Part shown: one piece after another, positions 1-8,410 of the stretch
Position numbering within the stretch: position 1 is the first letter of the stretch
How the letters are laid out: each line of letters opens with the position of its first letter
Program-made: the position numbers and the translations under genes
The notes under the pieces: generated by a model
Told to the model about the DNA's origin: nothing
Database searches by the model: none
Seen by the model: only the letters and a program-made list of their open reading frames with translations
NCBI RefSeq assembly: GCF_014205845.1
Contig: NZ_JACHCR010000006.1
Location: 186,001-250,000, forward strand
Length of the DNA: 64,000 nucleotides
Origin: Mucilaginibacter cryoferens
Lineage (GTDB): Bacteria > Bacteroidota > Bacteroidia > Sphingobacteriales > Sphingobacteriaceae
Direction: 5' to 3'

Positions 1-422
1 AGACCATGCTGATCGCCAAAATCCTTCAAATTTACCTTATCCCGCAAGGCCAGTTGTTGGTGCGATGGTAAATAGCTGGCAATTCCCATTTGCTTTAACT
101 GCGACGCTATTTTTATGAAATTAAACAGCTCCGAATCAAAATTAGGAATTATAAGATCCAGGTTTTCCTGTTGATGGATGTAGGCTAAGCGTTCAAGCAA
201 TGCCGCCGTTCCTTCGGTTGGATAGGGGATCAGGTATGTTTTATTTACGTGGTGGCGCAGGTAAATGCCAGGTTCTAATGACTCGTATGATAAACCTATA
301 ATTCTTAGCCCATCCCCAAAACTCTCTTTTAAAGAACGGATAACCGCCATGCCCGGTCCGGGGTTATCATTGGCATTAAGCCCGGTAACGGCAATACATA
401 AATTTGCGTACTGGTTTGCCAT
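1..422 (-). CDS. ATP-grasp family protein, N-terminal part (3' end outside window)
   Basis: The reading frame starts at the ATG at 422-420 and stays open to the left edge, giving about 140 residues. It begins MANQYANLCIAVTGLNANDN and continues with PGPGMAVIRSLKE, a Rossmann-like N-terminal fold of the kind that precedes an ATP-grasp domain in carboxylate-amine ligases (PylC or CarB-like pre-ATP-grasp). The ATP-binding core would lie outside the window. Its start codon overlaps the stop of the PqqD-like gene (TAATG, one shared base), so the two are translationally coupled. PqqD-like chaperones paired with ATP-grasp proteins suggest peptide or amino-acid modification, but no precursor peptide is visible here. 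The family call rests on the N-terminal fold only. Confidence 0.6.
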   Translation of the reverse strand, partial: MANQYANLCIAVTGLNANDNPGPGMAVIRSLKESFGDGLRIIGLSYESLEPGIYLRHHVNKTYLIPYPTEGTAALLERLAYIHQQENLDLIIPNFDSELFNFIKIASQLKQMGIASYLPSHQQLALRDKVNLKDFGDQHG

Positions 423-670
423 TATCCTTCAGTTTCGAGCAAATTTGCCTCTTTAAGTTGTATCATCCAATCTTCCCAATCGCGCTCCAATTGGTTGGTG
501 TTTACATCGTATAGTGCTAAAATATTCTTTTTTATCTCGGCTTCGGTTTTGCCGCTTTTCATAGCCAGTAACAATGTTGCGGCCATGGCATTCCCAGAGA
601 AGGAATCGCCCGTAGCCGGGTTAAATATAAACCCATTCTCGCTGGTGGCTATGTTACTCTTTATCTTCAT
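422..670 (-). CDS. PqqD-like peptide-binding protein
   Basis: This 82-residue protein matches the PqqD fold. An N-terminal beta segment carries the typical ENGFIFNPATGDSFSGN sequence. A helix follows (AATLLLAMKSGKTEAEI), and the end is a winged-helix-like stretch in which YDVN and LERDWEDWMIQLKEANLLE fit the family pattern. PqqD-like proteins bind a substrate peptide and hand it to a modifying enzyme. This gene leads into the ATP-grasp gene with a one-base overlap, so the substrate may be an ATP-grasp ligated peptide. There is no radical SAM gene or precursor peptide in the visible flank. The family assignment is good; the pathway is unknown. Confidence 0.75.
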   Translation of the reverse strand: MKIKSNIATSENGFIFNPATGDSFSGNAMAATLLLAMKSGKTEAEIKKNILALYDVNTNQLERDWEDWMIQLKEANLLETEG

Positions 671-760
671 TTGTAATTGCAGGTACTTAAATAATAAAGG
701 TTAAACTTAACAGGTTTAAACGGGTTTTACAAAACTCATCTTGTTATAATAAAGCATTAA

Positions 761-1138
761 TTATGATGCCATTAAATACTCCATCCGCGATGCCAGCAAT
801 TCCATATCCAGTGGTTTTACAAAAAGGGCATCGCATTTGTAAGATTCTTCCTGCGCTTTTTTACTTTTAAAAGCTGTAACCACAATAATGGGGACTCCTT
901 TTAATTGCTCATCATCCTTAAAATCCTGGCATACCAACGCGCAATCAACATCAAGCAATAAATAATCTAAAATGATAAGATCGGGATTGATGATTTTTGC
1001 CTTATCGTATATAGCATTAGGGTCATAGGTGAGATGGACGTCAAAATTGCCATAGTACATAATATCATCAATTACAGATAACATTCTGCTGTTTTTATCC
1101 AATATCAGGATCTTTTTTTTGCTGCCGATCGGTTTCAT
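761..1138 (-). CDS. Single-domain response regulator (CheY-like receiver)
   Basis: At 125 residues this is a receiver domain with no output domain. The phospho-acceptor Asp lies in LIILDYLL (about residue 58), the conserved Thr in VVTAF and the conserved Lys in FVKPL. The N-terminal acidic pocket reads ILILDKNS, so only one of the usual two acidic residues is present and Lys takes the second place. This could weaken Mg2+ binding. No histidine kinase is adjacent in the same operon; the LytS-type kinase nearby has its own LytTR partner. Such stand-alone receivers usually act by protein contact in a phosphorelay. Confidence 0.8.
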   Translation of the reverse strand: MKPIGSKKKILILDKNSRMLSVIDDIMYYGNFDVHLTYDPNAIYDKAKIINPDLIILDYLLLDVDCALVCQDFKDDEQLKGVPIIVVTAFKSKKAQEESYKCDALFVKPLDMELLASRMEYLMAS

Positions 1139-1282
1139 ATTGCTCTATTTAAGTCATGAAATCAAAACAGCTTTTTATTTACGATGCCTTGATTATGATA
1201 TAAAGTTGATATTAAACCTGTCAGCAAAAAAGTATGTGTCGTTGAATGCCTTTAATGTGCCGATGAACTAATATACGGCTGG

Positions 1283-1981
1283 TTATTTCGACCAGTCTTT
1301 TATAAAATCGGCATAGTTGGTACCTACCGGCAATTCGATGTTGCGTAGCTTAACCTTACGGTTGTAGATAGACCTGATCTGCGCTTTGGCCACTACAAAA
1401 CTGCGGTGGATGCGGATAAACTGTGTAGCCGGCAGTTTTTCTACTACGCTTTTTAAAGACATCAGTGTAAGTATCGGTTTTTCGGCACTCAATAAATGGA
1501 TCTTGATATAATCCTGCATGCTCTCAATATATTCAATATCGCGGATGCTTATCTTGATGACCCGATACTCCGAGTGTACATAAATATGTTCGTCTTCGCC
1601 GGTATGGTCGGTATTTTTAAACTGGTAATAATCTATAAGCTTATGTACAGCTATGCCAAAACGATTGCTGTTAATGGGTTTTAACAGGTAATCCAAAGCC
1701 TCCAGTTCAAAACCTTCATAAGCAAATTTTTTGTAGGCCGTGGTAAATATAACCATCGGTTTTTCCTGTAGTGAACGTACCAGATCTACACCCGTAATAT
1801 CGGGCATATTAATATCTACAAAAAGCACATCTACTTTATTGTTTTTCAAATATTCGGCACCAGAAATAGCGTCCTCAAAGGTGTTTACCATTTTTAAGGT
1901 TGGATAATCGGATACATATTTTTTGATGATCTCCAGCGCCAGCGGCTCGTCATCAATGGCTACACATTTTAACTGCGTCAT
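1283..1981 (-). CDS. LytTR-type response regulator
   Basis: Cytoplasmic DNA-binding regulator of the LytR/AlgR class, 232 residues from the chosen start. The receiver has its acidic pocket in CVAIDDEP, the phospho-Asp in VLFVDINMPDITG and the conserved Lys in YLLKPINS. A C-terminal LytTR domain (about residues 130-232) contains IYVHSEYRVIKI and FIRIHRSFVV. The frame can be extended to a TTG at 2005 inside the upstream kinase gene, but the ATG at 1981 is preferred because the protein then begins MTQLKCVAIDDEP in register with the family. It follows the kinase stop by 13 bases, forming a LytS/LytR-like pair. The target genes cannot be read from the sequence. Confidence 0.9.
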   Translation of the reverse strand: MTQLKCVAIDDEPLALEIIKKYVSDYPTLKMVNTFEDAISGAEYLKNNKVDVLFVDINMPDITGVDLVRSLQEKPMVIFTTAYKKFAYEGFELEALDYLLKPINSNRFGIAVHKLIDYYQFKNTDHTGEDEHIYVHSEYRVIKISIRDIEYIESMQDYIKIHLLSAEKPILTLMSLKSVVEKLPATQFIRIHRSFVVAKAQIRSIYNRKVKLRNIELPVGTNYADFIKDWSK

Positions 1982-1994
1982 AATACTTGCAATT

Positions 1995-3164
1995 TTAAGT
2001 TTCAATCTCTAGCTCAACCCTAAATATATTATCAACCGAACTGATTTTGAGTTGGTGCCTGCCGGGATAAATATGTTGCAGCCTTTGCTTTGTATTGGCA
2101 ATGCCAATGCCTTTGCGGCTGCTGGTTGGGCGGTTATCAAATATGGTATTCTCGCAGGTGAATAAAATTTTATCGGCTGTTACGCTTACATTAATGCTGA
2201 TAACCGAAGGTTCGTGCTTGCTTACACCGTATTTAAACACGTTTTCGATAAAGGTCATCAACACTAAGGGCGGTACTTTTTGGTGGTTTATATCGCCAGA
2301 GAAATTAAAATTTAAGGTTGTTTTTTTACCCAGTCGTAGCTTTTGCAGGTCAATGTAATCGTTAATACAATCTATCTCGCTTTGTAACAGCACAAAATCT
2401 TCGGCTACCTCATCGGTAACGTAGCGCATAATGTTAGATAGCTTCATGATACTCTCCGAAGTATGTTCGCTATCTGTTACCGACAGGGCATAAATATTAT
2501 TGAGCGTATTGAACAAAAAATGCGGATTGATCTGTGCCTTAAGAAAAGATAGCTCGGCATGAGCTTTTTCGGCCTCGGCCCTGATAACCATCCGCTCGGT
2601 AAGCTGCCATTTTTGCACGGTGCTCATGGCTATGCCTAAACCTATTACTATTATAAAAATAAACAAGCCTACCATATCAATATTACCCGATTGATGGATG
2701 AAAATTACCCCGGTAGCCGGTTTAAGGCTGGGGTCTTGCATGCGCATATCCTCATGTGGTAAGGGGCCAAAGGGTAAGTTTTTAGCGCCGGATGCCACGC
2801 TATCTGCATTTGGAATAAGCTGGGGGCCAATGGCTGTTGTTTGTTTTTCTTTTAACAGGTTATGTAATAGTAAGTTATCAAAAGGTTGTAAGAAGTATAC
2901 ACAGCCCGAAAGCAGTAAAATAATGAGTCCATATATAAAATATCTTTTATTGAATACAAGCCGCGGCACCAGGTACCAGGCGTTAAAATAAAACATAAAA
3001 ATATAGGTAAGGCAAAACAGCCAATAATAGGGCGATTGGATAACGGCATAGGTACTATTGCTGCTTTGCTGGGTACGGTTCATGAATAACAGCGGGAAAC
3101 CAAAAAATACCAGCCAGCCGGCAGCATGAATAAAAATATTAGTGGCTTTTTTGGAAACGATCAT
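1995..3164 (-). CDS. LytS/YehU-type sensor histidine kinase
   Basis: Membrane sensor kinase of 389 residues. Four hydrophobic segments occupy roughly residues 10-30, 45-60, 75-95 and 165-185. The last two are separated by a longer presumably extracytoplasmic stretch. The His_kinase domain follows, with the phospho-accepting His in INPHFLFNTLNNIYAL. The HATPase region holds PPLVLMTFIENVFKYG (N box) and GIGIANTKQRL (G box). It is co-transcribed with the LytTR regulator immediately downstream. Members of this family in Bacteroidota sense unknown envelope or nutrient signals. Confidence 0.9.
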   Translation of the reverse strand: MIVSKKATNIFIHAAGWLVFFGFPLLFMNRTQQSSNSTYAVIQSPYYWLFCLTYIFMFYFNAWYLVPRLVFNKRYFIYGLIILLLSGCVYFLQPFDNLLLHNLLKEKQTTAIGPQLIPNADSVASGAKNLPFGPLPHEDMRMQDPSLKPATGVIFIHQSGNIDMVGLFIFIIVIGLGIAMSTVQKWQLTERMVIRAEAEKAHAELSFLKAQINPHFLFNTLNNIYALSVTDSEHTSESIMKLSNIMRYVTDEVAEDFVLLQSEIDCINDYIDLQKLRLGKKTTLNFNFSGDINHQKVPPLVLMTFIENVFKYGVSKHEPSVISINVSVTADKILFTCENTIFDNRPTSSRKGIGIANTKQRLQHIYPGRHQLKISSVDNIFRVELEIET

Positions 3165-3547
3165 TTGCTTGAAAATTTTCTTAAATATAGCAGCAGTTGC
3201 AATGCTTGTTAAACATCATCTTAAAAAAGTTAAACTTCTGCAATCATTTTCCTTTCGTTTGGTAGCATGCTGTTGGTTTTAACAAAGCGCCCGCACAGAT
3301 ACGGGCGCTTAACTTTATGAAAAAAAACAGAACACAATCACCCGGGTATGTCCCGATATGCCGAATGATTGATTCAAAGGTGCTCAATGAATTTTGGCCG
3401 GGCAACCGTTTATCGGTGAACCGAGGTTTTGTATAGATGAACAGGTAAATTGTGCTTATATGGGCGTGAAGGCATAATGTGCAAGGCCTGATGCGAATGC
3501 ACTGCTGGTGTTTAGGATAAAAACAGAGAACGTGGGTTAATATTTAG
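3165..3547. other. Intergenic region between kinase start and SnoaL-like gene end
   Basis: A 383-base stretch without a credible gene. It should hold the promoter for the minus-strand kinase/regulator pair at its left end, but no clear TANNTTTG box was found. It also contains the perfect hairpin at 3285-3310, annotated separately. The rest shows no repeat or reading frame with coding character. Confidence 0.5.
3285..3310 (-). terminator. Hairpin, probable terminator of the SnoaL-like gene
   Basis: A perfect 9-base-pair inverted repeat, AAGCGCCCG and CGGGCGCTT, encloses an 8-base loop. On the minus strand it is followed by TTGTTAAAA, a short T-containing tract. It lies about 240 bases beyond the stop of the SnoaL-like gene, so it could end that transcript. 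The T tract is weak. Confidence 0.5.
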
Positions 3548-4009
3548 CTACTCTTTAAGCGCACTATCCCAATGTTCGGCTATTTTGTTGTTTTCTATGC
3601 GTAGCATATCAAAAGAGGTTGTGGTATATTTTTTACCGGGTGCTTTTGGATCTGGGTGTTCTTCTTTAAAACTCAGTACCACCAGGTCGCCTTCGGCCAC
3701 TATCGAGATCAGGTTTTCTTTAATTGTTGCACTAATCACCCTTGGTTTGGCAAATTTAGAGAAGAAATCTATAAATCCCTGCCTGCCGGTTGGTACATTG
3801 GGGTTATGTTGAATGTAAGTTGGCAACAGGTATTTTGAAGCCAGATCAAGATGGCCGCCTTCCAACACCTCGCGCCAAAAATCATAAACCAGTTTTTTGT
3901 TTTTAGCCAGTTGGGGATCTTTGCTAAACAACATTGCTTTTTGATCCTGGCTAAAGGAATTAAAGGCAAATAATAATATAAAACTAAAGGTAAAGCCGGC
4001 TTTTTTCAT
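3548..4009 (-). CDS. Exported SnoaL-like / NTF2-fold protein
   Basis: 153 residues with a signal peptide (MKKAGFTFSFILLFAFNSFS, cleavage probably before QDQK). The mature part has the SnoaL pattern: NKKLVYDFWREVLEGG, then YIQHNPNVPTGRQGFIDFF, then AEHWDSALKE. Such periplasmic NTF2-fold proteins are common in Bacteroidota and their substrates are generally unknown. It is 55 bases downstream of the amino-sugar deaminase on the same strand, so it may be read through from the PTS operon, but nothing in the sequence ties it to sugar use. Confidence 0.75.
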   Translation of the reverse strand: MKKAGFTFSFILLFAFNSFSQDQKAMLFSKDPQLAKNKKLVYDFWREVLEGGHLDLASKYLLPTYIQHNPNVPTGRQGFIDFFSKFAKPRVISATIKENLISIVAEGDLVVLSFKEEHPDPKAPGKKYTTTSFDMLRIENNKIAEHWDSALKE

Positions 4010-4064
4010 TATCTAAAAAATTGATAATTAAAGATATAGATTTTTTAAACAGCCGGCTTTTTTA

Positions 4065-4823
4065 TTAAAAATTAAAGCCCCGCGCCTTAACCCGGTCATA
4101 TATTAATGCTCCGGCTTCGGCATCTAGCAAAATTTCGCAGTTGGGGTGAAGCTGTACTACCGATGCGGGTATATCGGTGCTAACCGGGCCAAGTATAGCC
4201 TGCTCAACTATGCTGGCTTTGTGCGCTCCTTTGGCTATTAGGATAAGTTTGCGCGTGTGCATAATGTTTTTGATGCCACGGGTTAAGCCCCCCAAAATAA
4301 CATCATCCGGCACCTGGGTTTCGCGGCGTACACGGGCCTCAAAGTCGGGGTCCATTGGCGATACCCATGTTTCGCTTTCCAGCGGCGTACCGGGCTGATT
4401 GATGCCGATATGGCCGTTGCTGCCCAGGCCAAGCATTTGCAGATCGGCACCGCCGCGCGCGGCAAGGCGCTGTTCAAACAGCAGGCTTTCGGCCTCAAAA
4501 TCATCGCTCATGGTTGGCGGCATTATAAAATTTTCATCGGGTATGCCCAACGGACCGGCAATCTGGTTCAATATCATGGTATAACAGCTCCCTGCATATT
4601 CACGGGGTAGGTTGGTAAGCTCATCTACATTAAAAAGTGTAACGCGCGATACATTAAAAGGGTATTGTGTATAAATATCTGATACAATGCGGTGCATATC
4701 TATAGTGGTTTGGCCGGTAGAGAGACCAATTACCGAGGTTGGTTTTTCCAGCATTTGGCCAATAATGCGCCATGCGGCAGTCTCATTAAATTCGCGTTCG
4801 TTTTTGGTGATCGTGATTTTCAT
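4065..4823 (-). CDS. nagB: Amino-sugar-6-phosphate deaminase/isomerase (NagB/AgaI family)
   Basis: This 252-residue cytoplasmic enzyme should convert glucosamine-6-phosphate (or galactosamine-6-phosphate) to the ketose phosphate plus ammonia. The phosphate loop is GLSTGQTT (residues 33-40). The catalytic Asp is in FNVDELTNLP (Asp67) and the catalytic His in LGLGSNGHIG (His138). Two positions differ from E. coli NagB. Asp141 is Asn136 here, as in several Gram-positive enzymes, and Glu148 is Gln143 (INQPG rather than FNEPG), which is unusual. Length and the SNGHIG motif also fit AgaI-type galactosamine isomerases. It is the last clear member of the PTS operon, 9 bases after HPr, so its substrate is probably the sugar phosphate delivered by that PTS. 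Confidence 0.85.
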   Translation of the reverse strand: MKITITKNEREFNETAAWRIIGQMLEKPTSVIGLSTGQTTIDMHRIVSDIYTQYPFNVSRVTLFNVDELTNLPREYAGSCYTMILNQIAGPLGIPDENFIMPPTMSDDFEAESLLFEQRLAARGGADLQMLGLGSNGHIGINQPGTPLESETWVSPMDPDFEARVRRETQVPDDVILGGLTRGIKNIMHTRKLILIAKGAHKASIVEQAILGPVSTDIPASVVQLHPNCEILLDAEAGALIYDRVKARGFNF

Positions 4824-4832
4824 TATAAATTA

Positions 4833-5099
4833 TTATAAGTGTTTTAGTTCTTCGTGAAAAAACATATCAATGGCAACCAGGGCGCCAACTTCGTCTTCGC
4901 CATCTACAATAATGCTGATAGTTTCGCCGCCCTTTGCCGCCAGGGAGAGTATGTTGAGCAGACTATTGAGTTTTACTACGCGGTCGCCTTTTTTTATGCT
5001 GATGGTTGATTTAAACCTTTTTGTAAGCTTAACCAAAGCTGTAGCCGGGCGGGCGTGTATACCTTCGGCAGCGGTGATGATGTAATCTTTGGAGATCAT
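4833..5099 (-). CDS. ptsH: Phosphocarrier protein HPr
   Basis: 88 residues, the normal HPr length. His15 lies in the phosphorylation motif GIHARPAT, and Ser46 (in KLNSLLNILSLAAKGGE) occupies the position phosphorylated by HPr kinase in other bacteria. HPr carries phosphate from EI to EIIA. Its start overlaps the EI stop by four bases (ATGA), so the stoichiometry of the two is coupled. An HPr kinase gene is not in this window. Confidence 0.93.
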   Translation of the reverse strand: MISKDYIITAAEGIHARPATALVKLTKRFKSTISIKKGDRVVKLNSLLNILSLAAKGGETISIIVDGEDEVGALVAIDMFFHEELKHL

Positions 5100-6811
5100 T
5101 TATTTACCTCTTTTAAATATGCACTAATTGTTGTTGAATTATCCATGGCCATAACCCGTTCATAAATTTGGTTGGCAAAGCCCATGGCATTATTATTGAT
5201 TGTGTTTTTTATAGTTGGGATGGACGTCGCGCTCATAGAAAACTCCCGCAAGCCCATACCTAATAGCAGGAGGGTGGCGTTAGCATCTGATGCCAGTTCG
5301 CCGCACATGCCAACTTCGATATTGTTTTTGTGGGCCTGGTCTATCACGTAGCTAATAAGGCGTAATACTCCGGGGTTGTATGGGTCGTACAAATCTTTAA
5401 TCTTCTCGTTCATCCTGTCAACCGCCAGGGTGTACTGGCAAAGGTCATTGGTGCCGATGCTGAAAAAATCAACCTCTTTGGCTAATAGGTCTGCTGTAAT
5501 GGCAGCCGAGGGGATTTCGATCATAATACCGATTTCGATGGTCTTGTCGAAACTGATGCCTGCTTTGTGAAGATCTTCGATCGCCTCATTTAAAACAATT
5601 TTGGCTGCGCGAATCTCCTGCACGTTGGCAATCATCGGAAACATAATTTTGAGTTTGCCAAACGCGCTTGCTCTTAGTATTGCCTTTAACTGGGTAATAA
5701 AAATATCTGTTCTATCTAAACAGATCCTGATGGCCCTGTAGCCCAAAAACGGATTTTGCTCGGCAGGTAAATTGAAGTAGGGCAGTGGTTTATCACCACC
5801 AATATCCAGTGTGCGTACAATAACAGGTTTGCCCTTGGCTTTCAACGCTACAGCTTTATAAAATTCAAATTGCTCATCTTCGGATGGAAAAGCATCGCGG
5901 CCCATAAAAAGCAGTTCGGTGCGTAATAGTCCGCTGCCTTCGGCACCCAAATCATGGGCTTGTTCCATGTCGTCGGCATTGGCAATATTGGCTAATAATT
6001 TAACGGCTATACCATCTGTAGTAATGGCTGGTTTATCTTTTAATGATTTTAATAAAAGATTGTGAGCCTGGCATTCTTCTCTTTTTGCTTGATAGGTTAT
6101 TATAGTTTGTTCATCCGGGTTAACCATAATGGCACCGCTTTGGCCATCAAGGATCAGGAGGTCGTTGTTTTTTACCTCAGTAAGTAAATTGCCGCAACCA
6201 ACCACAGCAGTGATACCTCTTGATTTGGCAATTATAGCCGCGTGTGATGTTTTACCACCTGCCCGCGTGGCAAAGCCAATAATGCAGGTAGTATCCATAC
6301 TGATAGTATCCGACGGACTCAGATCGTCGGCAATAATAATGGTATCGGGTGGGTACGTATGGGCCGGCGCTTTGCCGGTTGGGCTTAAGTTTTTCAGTAT
6401 CCTGTTGCCAATATCCTCAACATCTGCCGCGCGGGCACGCATATATTCGTCTTCCATGTTTTTAAACATGGTTACGGCATCGGCAATTACTTCAATTACC
6501 GCATCATTAACATTCTTTTTTTCTGCAAATATTTTTTCGGCAACATCTTCTTTAATCTGCGGATCGCTCAGCAATTCTATATGGGCTTCCAGTATTTCCA
6601 GGCCCTCGCTGCCGTTTGCCTCGTGGTAACTATCTATCAGTATATTTACTTCTATAAGGGATAGCTCAACGGCTTTATCAAATTTTTCGATCTCCGTAGC
6701 AATGGCAGCCTCATCGGTAATTGTTAATCCCGTTAATGCAGTTTCCTGTTTTTTTAGCAGGTAAGCCCTGCCTATCGCTATACCCGCGGATACGCCTATA
6801 CCTGTTATCAT
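5096..6811 (-). CDS. ptsI: PTS enzyme I, phosphoenolpyruvate-protein phosphotransferase
   Basis: 571 residues, standard size. The N-terminal HPr-binding and phosphohistidine domains (about 1-230) carry the active His190 in GGKTSHAAIIAKSRG. The C-terminal PEP-binding barrel (about 255-545) shows GSGLLRTELLFMGRD, RTLDIGGDKPLPYF, SIGTNDLCQYTLAVDR and the active-site Cys in VGMCGELASD. EI takes phosphate from PEP and passes it to HPr. It overlaps both neighbours by four bases (ATGA) and lies in the same operon as its EII partners, so this is a dedicated and self-contained relay. Confidence 0.95.
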   Translation of the reverse strand: MITGIGVSAGIAIGRAYLLKKQETALTGLTITDEAAIATEIEKFDKAVELSLIEVNILIDSYHEANGSEGLEILEAHIELLSDPQIKEDVAEKIFAEKKNVNDAVIEVIADAVTMFKNMEDEYMRARAADVEDIGNRILKNLSPTGKAPAHTYPPDTIIIADDLSPSDTISMDTTCIIGFATRAGGKTSHAAIIAKSRGITAVVGCGNLLTEVKNNDLLILDGQSGAIMVNPDEQTIITYQAKREECQAHNLLLKSLKDKPAITTDGIAVKLLANIANADDMEQAHDLGAEGSGLLRTELLFMGRDAFPSEDEQFEFYKAVALKAKGKPVIVRTLDIGGDKPLPYFNLPAEQNPFLGYRAIRICLDRTDIFITQLKAILRASAFGKLKIMFPMIANVQEIRAAKIVLNEAIEDLHKAGISFDKTIEIGIMIEIPSAAITADLLAKEVDFFSIGTNDLCQYTLAVDRMNEKIKDLYDPYNPGVLRLISYVIDQAHKNNIEVGMCGELASDANATLLLLGMGLREFSMSATSIPTIKNTINNNAMGFANQIYERVMAMDNSTTISAYLKEVNK

Positions 6812-8400
6812 ACAAATAAATGCATTATGTTGCCTACAAAACCTAGCGCCAATAAGCCCAGCAGCAACCAGGTAGTTTTAATTTGCCTTTTTACAAAGTA
6901 GTATACCAAAAACGTTAATCCAAGGGGAATCATCGCCGGTACAATCTGGTCTAAAATACCCTGAACCGGCACTGCCGATGAGGAGCTGCCTACACGCAAG
7001 GGAGTTTTTATATTCATTAATGTGGCGGGCATGGCACCCACTACCATTAATCCTAAGATAGCCGCGCCGGCCGTTAGTCTGTCCATAACATTGTTTTTGG
7101 CCAGGCTTTGAAGGAATTTGGTGCCAGCGTTGTAGCCGATGAAAACAAGGTTATACCTCAGCAACAAGTGCGGTACGTTAAATATCAGAAGGAATAATAT
7201 CGGACCCAGTATATTGCCTTTTATGGCCAGCGATGTACCAACTCCGGCGGCTATAACCTTGAAGGTGCCCCAAAACAAAGAATCAAAAACGCCCGCCAGT
7301 GGCCCCATCAAACCTAATTTTACCGAACTGATGGAATCTTCTTCAAAATCGGCATCCACGCTGTTTTGTTCTTCCATGGCAGCTGTAATGCCGATAATAA
7401 GGGTTGAACCATAGGGACTGGTGTTAAACAACTGCAAATGCCTCTTAAGCGCTTTGGCCATTGCTTTTTTGGTATGATAAAGCTTTTTAAGCACCGGGAT
7501 TATGGCGAAAGTAAACCCTGTATTTTGCCAGGTTTCGAAGTTGAAATTGGCTTCTAAGGTGAGCGAACGGAAAAATAACTTGCGCAAAGTAGCCTTGCTT
7601 AATTTATGCCGGGGCTTTGCAGGCGTATCTGCAACAGGGGCATCATCAAAATCAAAATCATCATCGGTTGTTGTAGCAGGTTTAGGTGGGGCCTGGGTAA
7701 CTATTAAAGCTATAATTACACCAAGCCCCCCAATAGCAATTACAGGTAGTTTTAAAAACGCCGCCAGCATAAACCCCAGGAAAAAATAAGGGGCCACTTT
7801 TTTATTGAACATAAGGTTCATGAGTAGGGCAAAACCCAGCGCAGGCAGCATATTACCGGCAACTTGTAAGCCCGATTGTACCCAGACCGGTATCAGATCT
7901 AAAAATGATTTAATGGCTGTAGAACCTAATTCAAGCGCGATAAAAATGATGGCCCCCATCAGTATTGGTTTTAGCAAACCCGATAGGATATGCAGCCGCT
8001 GGATGCTTTTATAATCGCCATCGTTAGCATACTCAGCAAATTTTTTATTGAAAACAGCCCTGAATACGAATAATCCACTGATCACCATTTCGGCTAAAAT
8101 GGATATGGGCACCGCCAAAGCCAGGGCAATGGCCGGGCCTTTATGCGACATTATAGCAAAGGCAGTTCCCAAAACGCCACCGGTAATAATATCAGGCGGA
8201 ATAGCTGCGCCAACTTTTATGTTGCCCATAAATATCAATTCGAGGGTTGCGCCAATTACTACCCCTTGGGTAACATCGCCCAAAACCAAGCCCACCAACG
8301 GGCCCAGTACCAGTGGCCGGCTTAACAGCGTAGTGCCCAAGAAATCCTCAAAATGACCAAAAACGGCAATAAGGGTAAGGAGTAAAAATGTTACCAGCAC
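6808..8400 (-). CDS. Fused PTS EIIC-EIID permease, mannose/amino-sugar family
   Basis: A single 530-residue polypeptide joins two subunits that are usually separate. Residues about 1-236 are an EIIC with several hydrophobic helices and the typical GLVLGDVTQGVVIGATLEL segment. Residues about 237-266 are an acidic, proline-rich linker (TTTDDDFDFDD). Residues about 267-530 are an EIID with the signature HLQLFNTSPYGSTLIIGITA followed by AMEE, then KLGLMGPLAGVFDSLFWGT. The protein forms the inner-membrane channel that moves and phosphorylates the sugar. The start is GTG at 8400: a TAG stop lies a few codons upstream in frame and the next Met is within EIIC. It is 10 bases after EIIB and overlaps EI by four bases. 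Confidence 0.9.
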   Translation of the reverse strand: MLVTFLLLTLIAVFGHFEDFLGTTLLSRPLVLGPLVGLVLGDVTQGVVIGATLELIFMGNIKVGAAIPPDIITGGVLGTAFAIMSHKGPAIALALAVPISILAEMVISGLFVFRAVFNKKFAEYANDGDYKSIQRLHILSGLLKPILMGAIIFIALELGSTAIKSFLDLIPVWVQSGLQVAGNMLPALGFALLMNLMFNKKVAPYFFLGFMLAAFLKLPVIAIGGLGVIIALIVTQAPPKPATTTDDDFDFDDAPVADTPAKPRHKLSKATLRKLFFRSLTLEANFNFETWQNTGFTFAIIPVLKKLYHTKKAMAKALKRHLQLFNTSPYGSTLIIGITAAMEEQNSVDADFEEDSISSVKLGLMGPLAGVFDSLFWGTFKVIAAGVGTSLAIKGNILGPILFLLIFNVPHLLLRYNLVFIGYNAGTKFLQSLAKNNVMDRLTAGAAILGLMVVGAMPATLMNIKTPLRVGSSSSAVPVQGILDQIVPAMIPLGLTFLVYYFVKRQIKTTWLLLGLLALGFVGNIMHLFV

Positions 8401-8410
8401 TTTATCGGGT

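Noticed and set aside
1982..2005. TTG start for the LytTR regulator inside the kinase gene
   Set aside because: The ATG at 1981 gives the normal length and lies 13 bases after the kinase stop.
4029..4042. Further copy of the sulfur-regulon element (GATATAGATTTTTT)
   Set aside because: Only the TATAGA part matches; the left half and the promoter box are absent and the neighbours are sugar genes.
3990..4063. Repeated AAAAAAGCCGGCT sequence near the deaminase stop and the SnoaL start
   Set aside because: The copies are only 13 bases long, one is within the SnoaL signal-peptide codons, and GCCGGC is palindromic without a loop. It is neither a convincing terminator nor a repeat element.
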